The notes: generated by a model from the sequence alone, not told the origin. Positions 18,982 through 26,837 are shown, counted from the first letter of the stretch. The stretch: 64,000 nt of DNA from Gracilimonas sediminicola (GCF_024320785.1 NZ_JANDBC010000001.1:124001-188000), one strand, 5' to 3'. Made by a program: numbers and translations.

Positions 18982-19437
18982 CTATAAGGATTGGAAAGTT
19001 TGGGCTGCTGCTTCTGGAATCACAGAATCATCATACTCACCTGAAGCTGCATTATCTCCTGCTACAATACGCCCTACATGTCCCAGCCGTTCGTGCGGAA
19101 GGCAAAAGTAATCATAGATGCCTTCTTTGGTGATCTCCAGAAACCAGACATCCCCTTCATTCAGCATTCCCGAATCAAATGAAGAGATTGACTCAGGCAT
19201 CCTTAACGGCCGGCGGTTGTCCGGATGATAAGCCGTGACGGTATGCATCCCTTCCAGAACTTCAAACCTGATTACATCACCCCGACTTACTTTTAAAAGT
19301 GCCGGTACAAATCGAGCATCGGCACCCGTTCCCCTAACTTCCACAGTAAGTGTGTCCGCAGAGCGTTGTTGAAAAGCCTGTACCGGTTCCGTACCGACCA
19401 AGAGCAAAAGAATGGCTATGGAGTACATCGTTTTCAT
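18982..19437 (-). CDS. Cupredoxin (plastocyanin/pseudoazurin-like) with variant copper site
   Basis: Exported blue-copper protein of 151 residues, probably an electron carrier in the periplasm. A signal peptide ends near VQAFQ. The copper ligands expected for the fold are His65 (GMHTVTAYHPDN), Cys112 and His115 in FCLPHERLGH. The axial position, normally Met, is His120. It is the last of three genes (SUMF1-like, SCO, cupredoxin) linked by ATGA overlaps downstream of nirK, so it may donate electrons to NirK, or it may be a copper carrier rather than an electron carrier given the altered ligand. The C-terminal ~30 residues are acidic and probably flexible. Confidence 0.82.
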   Translation of the reverse strand: MKTMYSIAILLLLVGTEPVQAFQQRSADTLTVEVRGTGADARFVPALLKVSRGDVIRFEVLEGMHTVTAYHPDNRRPLRMPESISSFDSGMLNEGDVWFLEITKEGIYDYFCLPHERLGHVGRIVAGDNAASGEYDDSVIPEAAAQTFQSL

Positions 19438-20042
19438 TGCATGGTATGGTGCTTCAGCATGTCCTCAACTTTTCGGGCAGCTGATACCATGGGTTGATTT
19501 AGTCCTTCTACACGAACCGCCACTTTTCCTTCCGTATCCAATACACTTACCAGGTTAGAGTGTGCAAATTCACCATCGCTTTTCTTCACATACTGAACGC
19601 CCAGCATCATAGCCAGGCTTCGGATATCAGCTTCTTTTGCCGTTACGAAATGCCAACCTTCAATATTCAATTGCTCGTATTCGGCATATTTTTTCAGTAC
19701 TTCGGGTGAATCATTTTCCCGGTCGAATGAAACGGCCAGCACATTCACAGAACTTCTTAAAGATTCATCTATCGAATTGTACAAGCGCCACGTATCTCTG
19801 ATCAGGATTGGGCAAACCTGGGTACAATTCCCATAAAACATCACTACAATCACCGGTTCCCCCTTAAATTGACTTAACGTTACCGACTCATTTCGGTGGG
19901 TAATCCACTCAGCTTTTAGGTGATACATTGAATGTTCAGATACCTTCTCTGCCTTCAGCGTTGCTGAATCGCCGTGATGATGTTGAGCCACTGCGGACAT
20001 TGAACTCAATAGAAAAGCGGATAGAATGAATAATGTTCTCAT
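19434..20042 (-). CDS. SCO1/SenC family copper chaperone
   Basis: Exported thioredoxin-fold copper protein of the SCO family, which delivers copper to CuA-type or related sites. The copper ligands are intact: Cys73 and Cys77 in GNCTQVCP and His161 in EFAHSNL. A signal peptide (MRTLFILSAFLLSSMSAVAQ) is followed by HHH, a possible extra metal contact. The frame is open sixteen codons further upstream but that segment overlaps the preceding gene and is not a signal sequence; ATG 20042 overlaps the preceding stop as ATGA. Its context suggests maturation of NirK or of the CuA site of NosZ. Confidence 0.9.
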   Translation of the reverse strand: MRTLFILSAFLLSSMSAVAQHHHGDSATLKAEKVSEHSMYHLKAEWITHRNESVTLSQFKGEPVIVVMFYGNCTQVCPILIRDTWRLYNSIDESLRSSVNVLAVSFDRENDSPEVLKKYAEYEQLNIEGWHFVTAKEADIRSLAMMLGVQYVKKSDGEFAHSNLVSVLDTEGKVAVRVEGLNQPMVSAARKVEDMLKHHTMQ

Positions 20043-20854
20043 AGTTCTGAATTTTTGGAGGATTCCCGATCTTCGAGATTGTAAGCACATCTGAAGCCTA
20101 CCATACCCGTTGTTGTTTTTGGATTGAAGCTCATCCGTGTGATATACCGAATGGAAGCGGCATAACTATATGTATTTCCAAGTTGCTGAAGCCTGCCAAC
20201 TGTGCCACAATCCAGCGAAAGTTCATCGGCTATAATGGGCTTGTAGTCTTCCACCCATTCCATAATCAAACCAAATTGATCCTGAACCCCATGCCGGTTT
20301 TGTATTCCGGTTGAACCAACAGCTTTGGTGTTTTTGGCATCCACGCTTGAATACCAACCAATTAGTTCGGTACTGAACCGGTTCATTTCCTGCATGGAAT
20401 CAAAATCCATTAGCTGGGCCGAATATTCCCACTCATTCAGGGCAGGTAATCTTCCTCCTTTATCGGAGCAATAGGCATTGGCCGCAAACCATGAAACGTG
20501 TGTTACCGGACGATTTTCTCCAATTTCTTCAAGACCGGGAGTACTTGCCTCCTGCCAATGATTCAGGTAATTCTGAGCTGCAAAAATGGACGGTATTTCG
20601 TCTTTTTGCCAGCTATCATTTTCCTGAAGAAATTGGAGAAAATCTTCGTTGGTAACTGCTGTTTTATCTATATAAAAAGAGTCCACTGAAATGGGCTCAC
20701 CTTTAACTTCGGGTAATATAGAATGAAAAGATCCCGCCGGAATCAATACCTGCTCTTGTTGTGCCATCACCGGATTCAACAAACTAACCAATATGCCAAC
20801 TATACCGGTCAGGGCCCAACTTTTTAAGCCGTATATGTTCCTTTGGGATCTCAT
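20039..20854 (-). CDS. SUMF1/formylglycine-generating-enzyme-like protein, probably non-catalytic
   Basis: Exported protein of the SUMF1 (FGE-sulfatase) fold, 271 residues. A signal sequence ends near NPVMAQQ. Family features are VLIPAGSFHSI, YIDKTAVTNEDFLQF, RPVTHVSWFAANAYCSDKGGRLPALNEWEYSA (about 110-145) and a C-terminal GFRCAY. The cysteine pair used by true formylglycine enzymes, normally upstream of the terminal GFR motif, is not visible, so oxidase activity is unlikely. No sulfatase gene is nearby. It lies downstream of nirK, separated by a terminator-like hairpin, and is coupled to the SCO gene. I infer a structural or maturation role for NirK. Confidence 0.8.
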   Translation of the reverse strand: MRSQRNIYGLKSWALTGIVGILVSLLNPVMAQQEQVLIPAGSFHSILPEVKGEPISVDSFYIDKTAVTNEDFLQFLQENDSWQKDEIPSIFAAQNYLNHWQEASTPGLEEIGENRPVTHVSWFAANAYCSDKGGRLPALNEWEYSAQLMDFDSMQEMNRFSTELIGWYSSVDAKNTKAVGSTGIQNRHGVQDQFGLIMEWVEDYKPIIADELSLDCGTVGRLQQLGNTYSYAASIRYITRMSFNPKTTTGMVGFRCAYNLEDRESSKNSEL

Positions 20855-20875
20855 CGTTTTCTTTCTTTTTTGAAA

Positions 20876-20905
20876 AAATATAAGGGCGAAATGAATTCGC
20901 CCTTA
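20876..20905 (-). terminator. Terminator after nirK, before the SUMF1-SCO-cupredoxin genes
   Basis: A ten-base perfect stem TAAGGGCGAA/TTCGCCCTTA (20881-20890, 20896-20905), followed on the minus strand by a T-rich tract. It lies only 26 bp upstream of the next start codon, so the downstream genes probably depend on read-through. Confidence 0.82.
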
Positions 20906-20957
20906 CAGTATCTACTATTCAGATTTTCAAATCAGTGAGCTTTTCAGCTTCACCGTT

Positions 20958-22085
20958 TTACTTTTCCTGTCTTGGGCCTGCTTTTAGTGTACCGGTTGCG
21001 CCTAATTCTGCATCGGCAAACTCGTGGTCAATCAGGATGTACTTGCCTTCTTCAGGTACAATCATGTCCAAAGTTGCTGAGCCGGAAGCTCCTACAAGTA
21101 CAGTCTGCATTCCGCGCATTTCATTGAATGGGTGACCTTCAAGCCATACTCGGTCAAAGATGCCGCCAATTACGTGGAAGCTGGAGGTTCCGCTTGGTCC
21201 GTTATTGGAGAAGTGGAAACGTACTCGTTCACCGGCATTGGCTTTCAGTGGCTGGTCGTGCATAATGGTTTGGTGTCCGTTAAATACAACGTGGGAAGGC
21301 TGACGATTTGAAGCGCCTTCAAAGTCGTACTGATACAATTCGCCGGGACCTTTTTCCAGGTAGTACTCGGATTGAACCACTACATATTCGCGATCAACTT
21401 CATAATCGGTTGGGTAACCGTCTTTAGGCGAAACTACAACTACACCATGTTGCCCCATTGCGGTGTGCATAAGAACACTTGGAGTTCCGCAGTGATAGAT
21501 GTAAGAACCTGCGTAGTTTGCAATCCAGTCAAATTTAATGGATTCACCCGGCCCTATGGTTCTCCATTTGTCATCTTTAGCTACGGTTCCTGCGTGGAAG
21601 TCCATAGAGTGTGGCATAGGCATGATGGCCGACTTATTTTTTTGATAAGTATTTTCAGCTACCTGTTGCATGAATGGAGAGCCGCCTTTTGAAGGCTCTG
21701 TAATAGTCACTTCTTCATCTGATCGGTTTTTCATGGTGAATGTAATCCGATCTCCTTCCTTAACGTGAAGTACGGGGCCCGGAACCGTTCCGCCAAATGT
21801 CCATGCACGGTATCGTACACCTTCGGCCACTTCGATTTCCTGAACCAGGATATCTATTCTTACCTCATGATGCTTGTTGCCTTCGTAGTCTAAAGGTTTA
21901 AGGTTAGGCAGCAGGGTAACATATTCTCCTACAACGGGAGGTCCGTCATAATCTTCAGTGAATACTTCTGCTTCCGGCATACCGAATGTCATACCATCCA
22001 TTGTATATTCGGCTGTTTGAGCTACTGCCAAACTTGTAAATAATAAACCGAACAACATGGAAAGAGTTAGTTTTGAGAGTCTCAT
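20958..22085 (-). CDS. nirK: Copper-containing nitrite reductase NirK
   Basis: Periplasmic enzyme that reduces nitrite to NO. The 375-residue protein has a signal peptide (ending SLAVAQ) and two cupredoxin domains. Type 2 copper ligands are His164, His198 and His354; catalytic Asp162 and His304 are present. Type 1 ligands are His159, Cys199 and His207. At the axial position, five residues after His207, there is Gln212 instead of the usual Met (HTAMGQHG); Met210 is close by. An AAGA-N8-TCTT box lies 28 bp upstream of the start. It is probably regulated by the Rrf2/NsrR-like protein encoded at 38660-39112. Confidence 0.94.
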   Translation of the reverse strand: MRLSKLTLSMLFGLLFTSLAVAQTAEYTMDGMTFGMPEAEVFTEDYDGPPVVGEYVTLLPNLKPLDYEGNKHHEVRIDILVQEIEVAEGVRYRAWTFGGTVPGPVLHVKEGDRITFTMKNRSDEEVTITEPSKGGSPFMQQVAENTYQKNKSAIMPMPHSMDFHAGTVAKDDKWRTIGPGESIKFDWIANYAGSYIYHCGTPSVLMHTAMGQHGVVVVSPKDGYPTDYEVDREYVVVQSEYYLEKGPGELYQYDFEGASNRQPSHVVFNGHQTIMHDQPLKANAGERVRFHFSNNGPSGTSSFHVIGGIFDRVWLEGHPFNEMRGMQTVLVGASGSATLDMIVPEEGKYILIDHEFADAELGATGTLKAGPRQEK

Positions 22086-22112
22086 AGTTGTGTAATTTTA
22101 AATTGAAGTTTT

Positions 22113-22128
22113 AAGAGTTTTTTGTCTT
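22113..22128 (-). promoter_or_regulatory. NsrR-like operator upstream of nirK
   Basis: Minus-strand sequence AAGACAAAAAACTCTT, matching AAGA-N8-TCTT, ends 28 bp before the nirK start. The same pattern precedes the nos cytochrome, ric and rrf2 genes. The link to the Rrf2 regulator is inferred from shared placement. Confidence 0.65.
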
Positions 22129-22387
22129 TTATTCGTTTTGAATGTTCTTTATTACATGATAAGCGAGCATTATGAATTTAAAATGAAGACGTAAAATAGT
22201 TTTATGCTTAGTATTTCAGCACCGTTGTTATAACCTGTTTTGCGAAATTAGAATTAAGCTTTAAGTCATTTAATTTCAATTATATTTGAGATAAATTGTT
22301 AGTTTATTGTGTAAATTATTATCCGGAAACTCAAATGTTCATTCGGGTATCTGTAGCGTTCTTATACCGTTATAATTTCAGACAACC
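22129..22387. other. AT-rich divergent intergenic region between nirK and the DUF3565 gene
   Basis: The 302-bp space between nirK and the next gene holds no supported gene. Apart from the operator next to nirK it contains GTTATAAC (22227-22234), an eight-base palindrome inside TTGTTATAAC that recurs upstream of the gene at 33658. I found no FNR-type TTGAT-N4-ATCAA site. Confidence 0.5.
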
Positions 22388-22573
22388 ATGAAGCAACCCA
22401 TTACAGGATTTCACAAAGATGAAAAAGGCGATTGGGTGGCGGAATTGAAATGCGGGCATAACCAGCATGTGCGGCACAACCCTCCCTGGCAACTCCGCCC
22501 GTGGGTGGTTTCCGAAGAAGGACGGAAATCAAGATTGGGGACCCAATTAAATTGTAAGAAGTGTGAAAAGTAA
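22388..22573 (+). CDS. DUF3565 domain protein
   Basis: A 61-residue protein of the DUF3565 family, known by sequence only. It shows the family pattern ITGFHKDEKGDWVAELKCGH, QHVRHNPPWQLRPWV and a C-terminal CKKCEK. The Cys23/His pair and the terminal Cys-x2-Cys could bind a metal, probably zinc, but that is inference. The function is unknown. It starts the plus-strand group opposite nirK. Confidence 0.85.
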   Translation: MKQPITGFHKDEKGDWVAELKCGHNQHVRHNPPWQLRPWVVSEEGRKSRLGTQLNCKKCEK

Positions 22574-22621
22574 AACTTTAGTATAATCCACCGTTGGCTG
22601 AACTTAATTAAATCAAAAGTC

Positions 22622-23101
22622 ATGACCGCTTCCGTCTTTTTTCGCACCGTTATTTCCGGCTTTATTGCCACCTTTGTTATGGCCATGGTAGCTTTTCTTT
22701 TGGGTGGAATGGGCTTCCCCGCTTTAGACATCGGGTACATCTTAACCGAAAGCTTCAATCACTCCCTCCCCGGTGACCCTTACCATATAATTTTTGGCAA
22801 CCTGGCTTACAACATTGGCGGAATTCTGCTGGCGCTGGTCTGGGTAGCATTTCTACGGCATAGGATTCCGGGAAAGTGGATTACCCAGGGGTTGATTTAT
22901 GGCCTTATTATTTCTGTTGTAGCCGGGGTCATCATTTCACCCTTTGTATCGCTGGCAGCCGGTGAAAACTTTGGGATCTTTTATACAAACACCTGGTTTC
23001 CCGGCCTTATGATTTTGGCCGGCTTGTTTATGCATCTTGCCTATGGTCTCACCCTCACATTATGCCTCAGGGTTGCAGGTGTACCTGAATTGGATAAATA
23101 A
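22622..23101 (+). CDS. Small 4-TM membrane protein, unknown
   Basis: A 159-residue integral membrane protein with four hydrophobic segments (about 5-30, 55-80, 90-112, 125-150). It contains YHIIFGNLAYNIGGILLALV and a C-terminal MHLAYGLTLTLCLRV. It resembles small uncharacterised membrane proteins of the DUF6789 type, but I am not sure of the family. It follows the DUF3565 gene by 48 bp in a neighbourhood of copper and nitrite genes. Confidence 0.75.
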   Translation: MTASVFFRTVISGFIATFVMAMVAFLLGGMGFPALDIGYILTESFNHSLPGDPYHIIFGNLAYNIGGILLALVWVAFLRHRIPGKWITQGLIYGLIISVVAGVIISPFVSLAAGENFGIFYTNTWFPGLMILAGLFMHLAYGLTLTLCLRVAGVPELDK

Positions 23102-23104
23102 TAT

Positions 23105-23120
23105 CAGACATTTTTATCTT
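23105..23120 (+). promoter_or_regulatory. Degenerate NsrR-like box
   Basis: CAGACATTTTTATCTT differs from AAGA-N8-TCTT only at the first base and lies 69 bp upstream of the His/Cys-rich protein start. It is weaker than the other boxes and farther from its gene. Confidence 0.3.
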
Positions 23121-23188
23121 TTTTTCATTTGCTTTGCAATACTTGCAGAAGTTTTTCTTAATTTGATATGCATTAATCAAATTCTCTC

Positions 23189-23632
23189 ATGAATTCCCAA
23201 CACCCATTTTATCGGTTTGTCGGAATGGCGGTTATAGCCATGATGCTGTGGAATGTTGCCGGCTGGCTGGGTATGGGTATGTTAATGCATCACGCTCACA
23301 CCGGTGGTGCAGAAAATCACTGCGAAGTCATTTTTTGCAGCTGCGAGATTGAGGATGGCCAAAAAATCTGCACCTGTCACCATCATGGAATGGATGGTGC
23401 TGAGAACCATCACAATCCCGAAAACCAGACAGAAGACTGTTATTATACTGCGCCGCATTCCAACGGCTCCTCCTCTACCCCTTCTTTGGTAATCACCGCC
23501 AAATATAATGCACTGCAAAACTCCACTGAAACATGGATTTCACCTCCCGGAGAAGAATTATCTCGATTGATGTATGATGAACCTACATTTTCTGGAATAA
23601 CCCGGGATCTGTTACGCCCACCGCGCGCTTAG
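23189..23632 (+). CDS. His/Cys-rich exported or membrane-anchored protein
   Basis: Unrecognised protein of 147 residues. One N-terminal hydrophobic segment (about 8-32; VGMAVIAMMLWNVAGWLGMGML) is followed by a region packed with possible metal ligands: MHHAHTGG, ENHCEVIFCSCEIEDG, ICTCHHHGMDG, NHHNPEN. The ligand spacing suggests copper or zinc binding outside the membrane, which fits its place before a Met-rich lipoprotein and a copper receptor. The C-terminal third is ordinary and proline-rich at the end. Its TAG stop lies inside the left arm of a long inverted repeat. Confidence 0.7.
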   Translation: MNSQHPFYRFVGMAVIAMMLWNVAGWLGMGMLMHHAHTGGAENHCEVIFCSCEIEDGQKICTCHHHGMDGAENHHNPENQTEDCYYTAPHSNGSSSTPSLVITAKYNALQNSTETWISPPGEELSRLMYDEPTFSGITRDLLRPPRA

Positions 23633-23696
23633 TTTTGTTTATCCCACCCGAAGTACTTGCCTAAGTACTTCTTATACATCTTTTAAACAAAACTAA
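23629..23696 (+). repeat. Nested inverted repeat between metal-protein genes
   Basis: A perfect 13-bp outer pair (TTAGTTTTGTTTA at 23629-23641, complement at 23684-23696) encloses a perfect 9-bp inner stem (GAAGTACTT at 23650-23658 with 23663-23671, loop GCCT). The left arm includes the stop codon of the upstream gene; the right arm ends 12 bp before the next start. It could act as a terminator/antiterminator or RNA processing structure; there is no T tract. Confidence 0.75.
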
Positions 23697-23708
23697 ATTC
23701 ATATCATT

Positions 23709-24515
23709 ATGATTACGCTAAATAATTATAGCCAGGTCATGGTTATGGCGGTACTGGTATTTGCTGCCATTTCTTGTGACTCCAATAACAATGCTGACTC
23801 TGACTTAGAACTCATTCCCGTTAACTCTGTAACTGTAAACGGATATACGGTTTCCTTGCACGCCCAGACAGAACTTGAAACCGGTGCCAACCATTTGTAC
23901 TGGGAAATTGAGGAAGATGGTAAGACCGCTGACATTCAATCATTTACCATCACACCCATGATGGATATGGGACAAATGATGCATTCCACCCCCTTCAATC
24001 AGCCTGTTACTTCAGAAGAAGACGAAGACTACCTTGAAAATATGGCGGTCTTTATTATGCCCAGCGGAGAAATGGGCAGCTGGTCCATCACTTTTGAGAT
24101 TACGAAGATGGACGGTGAGACCGTCTCAGGAGAGCTGCCTGTTGAGATTGCCTCGTCCTGGAAATTTACATCCACACGTAGCGAAAATGACAAGGTTTAC
24201 TATATAAGCTGGTATTCCCCGCGAAAACCGGTAAGTGGTAACAATGAGCTGGTATTTCTGATTCACACACGTACCGGAATGATGAATTTTCCAGCTGTGG
24301 AAAATGCTGAACTATCCGTTTATCCCTACATGGATATGGGCGGAGGCAGCGGTCACTCCACCGACTATACCACACCGGTTGCCATGGGTGATGGATTTTA
24401 TGAGGGAGAAATCAACTACAGCATGAGCGGTGTCTGGACAACGTCCGTAGAACTTATTGCTGAAAACGACACGCTTCCTGAAGTGATGTTCGAATACAGT
24501 GTACAAGCAAAATAA
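23709..24515 (+). CDS. Lipoprotein with two Met-rich YtkA/FixH-like domains
   Basis: Predicted lipoprotein (lipobox AISC) of 268 residues. It appears to be an internal duplication: each half has a beta-sandwich-like stretch with PMMDMGQMMHSTPFNQP (about 82-100) in the first and PYMDMGGGSGHSTDYTTPV (about 205-225) in the second. Met-Asp-Met plus His is typical of copper-related YtkA/FixH-type domains. Neighbours are a His/Cys-rich protein and a copper-receptor-like protein, so a role in binding Cu(I) outside the inner membrane is likely but unproven. Confidence 0.75.
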   Translation: MITLNNYSQVMVMAVLVFAAISCDSNNNADSDLELIPVNSVTVNGYTVSLHAQTELETGANHLYWEIEEDGKTADIQSFTITPMMDMGQMMHSTPFNQPVTSEEDEDYLENMAVFIMPSGEMGSWSITFEITKMDGETVSGELPVEIASSWKFTSTRSENDKVYYISWYSPRKPVSGNNELVFLIHTRTGMMNFPAVENAELSVYPYMDMGGGSGHSTDYTTPVAMGDGFYEGEINYSMSGVWTTSVELIAENDTLPEVMFEYSVQAK

Positions 24516-24521
24516 TTATCA

Positions 24522-24570
24522 GTTCAGAAATAGGTTGTTGGGTTTTCGTCCCGACAGCTTATCGCTGAAC
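24522..24570 (+). promoter_or_regulatory. Structured leader before the copper receptor gene
   Basis: Outer arms GTTCAG (24522-24527) and CTGAAC (24565-24570) enclose a 7-bp stem TGTTGGG/CCCGACA (24536-24542, 24550-24556; one G-T pair). A competing stem CAGC/GCTG overlaps the right side. It ends 20 bp before the receptor start. It may be a weak terminator or an attenuator. Confidence 0.4.
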
Positions 24571-24590
24571 ATTAAAAAAAATCCAAAATC

Positions 24591-26801
24591 ATGAGAACAA
24601 TTATTTGCTTTCTCGCCCTCTTTATTATCGGTCTTGAACAGGCTCCCGCACAAGAAATTGCAGTCCGGGTGCTTGATAAAATCACAGATGAGCCGGTTAT
24701 TCGCGCTCACGTTATGGATGAAGATGGAACCGTACTCACCGTAACCGATATAGACGGCTATTTCAGTATCAATCCCGATAAGCATGCACATATTCAATTA
24801 ACCGCAGTTGGTTATTCAGCCCTGCACGTTCACCTGAGTACTGATACAGAGGTTATTTATCTAAATCCCGCCATATTTAAAGATTCCAAAGAACTAATGG
24901 TGGTGGCAAATAAGGATGGCGACAATAATGTGCATGCCTATCACAACCAAAAAGCCTCAACGGAAATGGCCGAGTTTCTTGATAATATTGACGGCGTGTC
25001 CACCAATAAACGAGGAGCTTTTGGCTGGGAACCGGTAGTACGGGGACAAAGCGATCAACGCATGAACCTGGTTATTGACGGCATGCAGGTGTTCAAAGCC
25101 TGTGTGGATAAAATGGATCCAATCACCTCTTATGTAGAAACCAATAACCTGTCTAAGCTGGAAATTGATAAAAGCGGAACCGGGGTTGCTCAAAATGGAA
25201 CCGGAAACAGCACGGTAAACCTGGTTACTCAGAAAGCGGAGTCGAACTTATTTTCGATGGAAGTAAACGCGACCTACCGAATGCCGGATCAGTTCAGGAA
25301 CTTCAGCATTACCGGTAATACCTCGGATGCCTCAGGCAGGAATGCCGTTCGATTCTCCGGCAGTTACAAAAAAGCTGAGGATTTTACTGCCGGAAACAGA
25401 CAAACCATCAACAACACGCAGTATGAGAAGCTGAACCTCAACCTGAGCTATCGGCATACCTTCCCATCCAGGCACTCCATTGAAGCCGGCTATATAACGG
25501 ACAAAGCCTACGACATCGGGTACCCTGCCCTGCTGATGGATGCGACCAAAGCCCTCGCCGATATCGGGCAGATTCAGTTTAACTTTGCTTCTTCCGATCG
25601 AAAATATCAGATCAAATCCATTCAGCTGTATGCAAACTCAATTCGGCATACCATGGATGATTACAGCCGGGATGTTGCCAATCGGCCTGTTATGCGGGGA
25701 ATGCACATGCCCATGTATGGTGAAACCACCACTTTTGGGGCCCGCTTCAACGGTTCGCTTCCTAAAAATACCCAATGGTACCTGAACAGTTACACTTCTG
25801 AGGCCTACGGTGATATGGAAATGAACAGCCTGGATCCGGGCGTACAAGACATGTTCATTTATAATCTGGACGAGGTTAAAACCAATGAGGTAAATTTTGG
25901 GCTCCGTCACCGTTTTGAACTCTCTAATTCATTGCTCTTTAAACTCGAAGAAAATGTTCGCTTTAAAAGCCTGAGAACCGATAGTGATAATTACGGTTCC
26001 TTTTTTGAAGGACTGTATGACCGTGATTTAACCCCACGAAACAAGTTCTTACTATCTGCCTCCGGAAGTTTGTTGTGGCTGATGAATAACCAATGGAGCA
26101 TATCGGGCAACTTGGTGTACTCAGAGCGAATGGGGAATCATATGGAGCTGTTCGGGCATTATATCTACAATTATGTGGATGGATATTTTTATGATGGAAA
26201 TCCCTGGTTGAAAACCGAACGGTCCATCAACGCCGATGTGAATACTACCTGGGAAAATGAGCGCCACTCCCTTTCAGTAACTTTGTTTCATAAGCAGTAT
26301 TTCAATTACATAGACGGCATTCTGGCTGACAACGTAAGTACCCCTGCCTTCCAGTTTAAGCAGTATGCAAATGTGGGAGATGCCACCATTTCTGGCTTTG
26401 AGATCCGAAGCATTAATAAGATCAGCCATCAAATAAGCTTTGATAACCGGATTTCTTATCTCTATGCTCAAAACCAAACACTGGATGAGCCCCTGCCTCT
26501 CATTCCACCTTTAAAAGGGAATAATTCTGTTCACTTTCATCACAAGCAGAACATGATAATGGCAGAAGTGGAATGGGCCGCCGCACAAAACCGGATAGCT
26601 GAAACTGCTTCCAACGAGGATAAAACGGAAGCGTACGCGATTCTGAATTTTACATATGAGCGTACCTGGATGAATGGAAGCTTGTCTTCAATACTCAGTA
26701 TCAACAACCTGCTGGATGATTACTACCACACCCATACCAGTATAGGAAATGTACCGGAAGCCGGGCGTAATGTAATGCTTTCAATCAGATACCAGTTCTG
26801 A
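24591..26801 (+). CDS. TonB-dependent copper receptor, OprC/NosA-like
   Basis: Outer-membrane receptor of 736 residues: signal peptide (ending QAPAQ), CarboxypepD_reg-like domain (about 22-95), plug (about 110-225; VVRGQSDQRMNLVIDGMQ) and barrel ending in IRYQF. Two motifs match the copper site known from OprC: Cys171-x3-Met175 in KACVDKMDP and His353-x-Met355 in RHTMDDY. OprC/NosA-type receptors import copper and were first linked to nitrous oxide reductase. Its position facing the nos genes fits copper supply to NosZ and NirK. A terminator follows. Regulation is unclear; a hairpin leader precedes it. Confidence 0.86.
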   Translation: MRTIICFLALFIIGLEQAPAQEIAVRVLDKITDEPVIRAHVMDEDGTVLTVTDIDGYFSINPDKHAHIQLTAVGYSALHVHLSTDTEVIYLNPAIFKDSKELMVVANKDGDNNVHAYHNQKASTEMAEFLDNIDGVSTNKRGAFGWEPVVRGQSDQRMNLVIDGMQVFKACVDKMDPITSYVETNNLSKLEIDKSGTGVAQNGTGNSTVNLVTQKAESNLFSMEVNATYRMPDQFRNFSITGNTSDASGRNAVRFSGSYKKAEDFTAGNRQTINNTQYEKLNLNLSYRHTFPSRHSIEAGYITDKAYDIGYPALLMDATKALADIGQIQFNFASSDRKYQIKSIQLYANSIRHTMDDYSRDVANRPVMRGMHMPMYGETTTFGARFNGSLPKNTQWYLNSYTSEAYGDMEMNSLDPGVQDMFIYNLDEVKTNEVNFGLRHRFELSNSLLFKLEENVRFKSLRTDSDNYGSFFEGLYDRDLTPRNKFLLSASGSLLWLMNNQWSISGNLVYSERMGNHMELFGHYIYNYVDGYFYDGNPWLKTERSINADVNTTWENERHSLSVTLFHKQYFNYIDGILADNVSTPAFQFKQYANVGDATISGFEIRSINKISHQISFDNRISYLYAQNQTLDEPLPLIPPLKGNNSVHFHHKQNMIMAEVEWAAAQNRIAETASNEDKTEAYAILNFTYERTWMNGSLSSILSINNLLDDYYHTHTSIGNVPEAGRNVMLSIRYQF

Positions 26802-26837
26802 TGTAGCTAATTGTTGGTTGGTTAGTAAGTTAAAACT

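Noticed and set aside
22129-22387. FNR/DNR-type box for nirK
   Set aside because: No TTGAT-N4-ATCAA or close variant was found.
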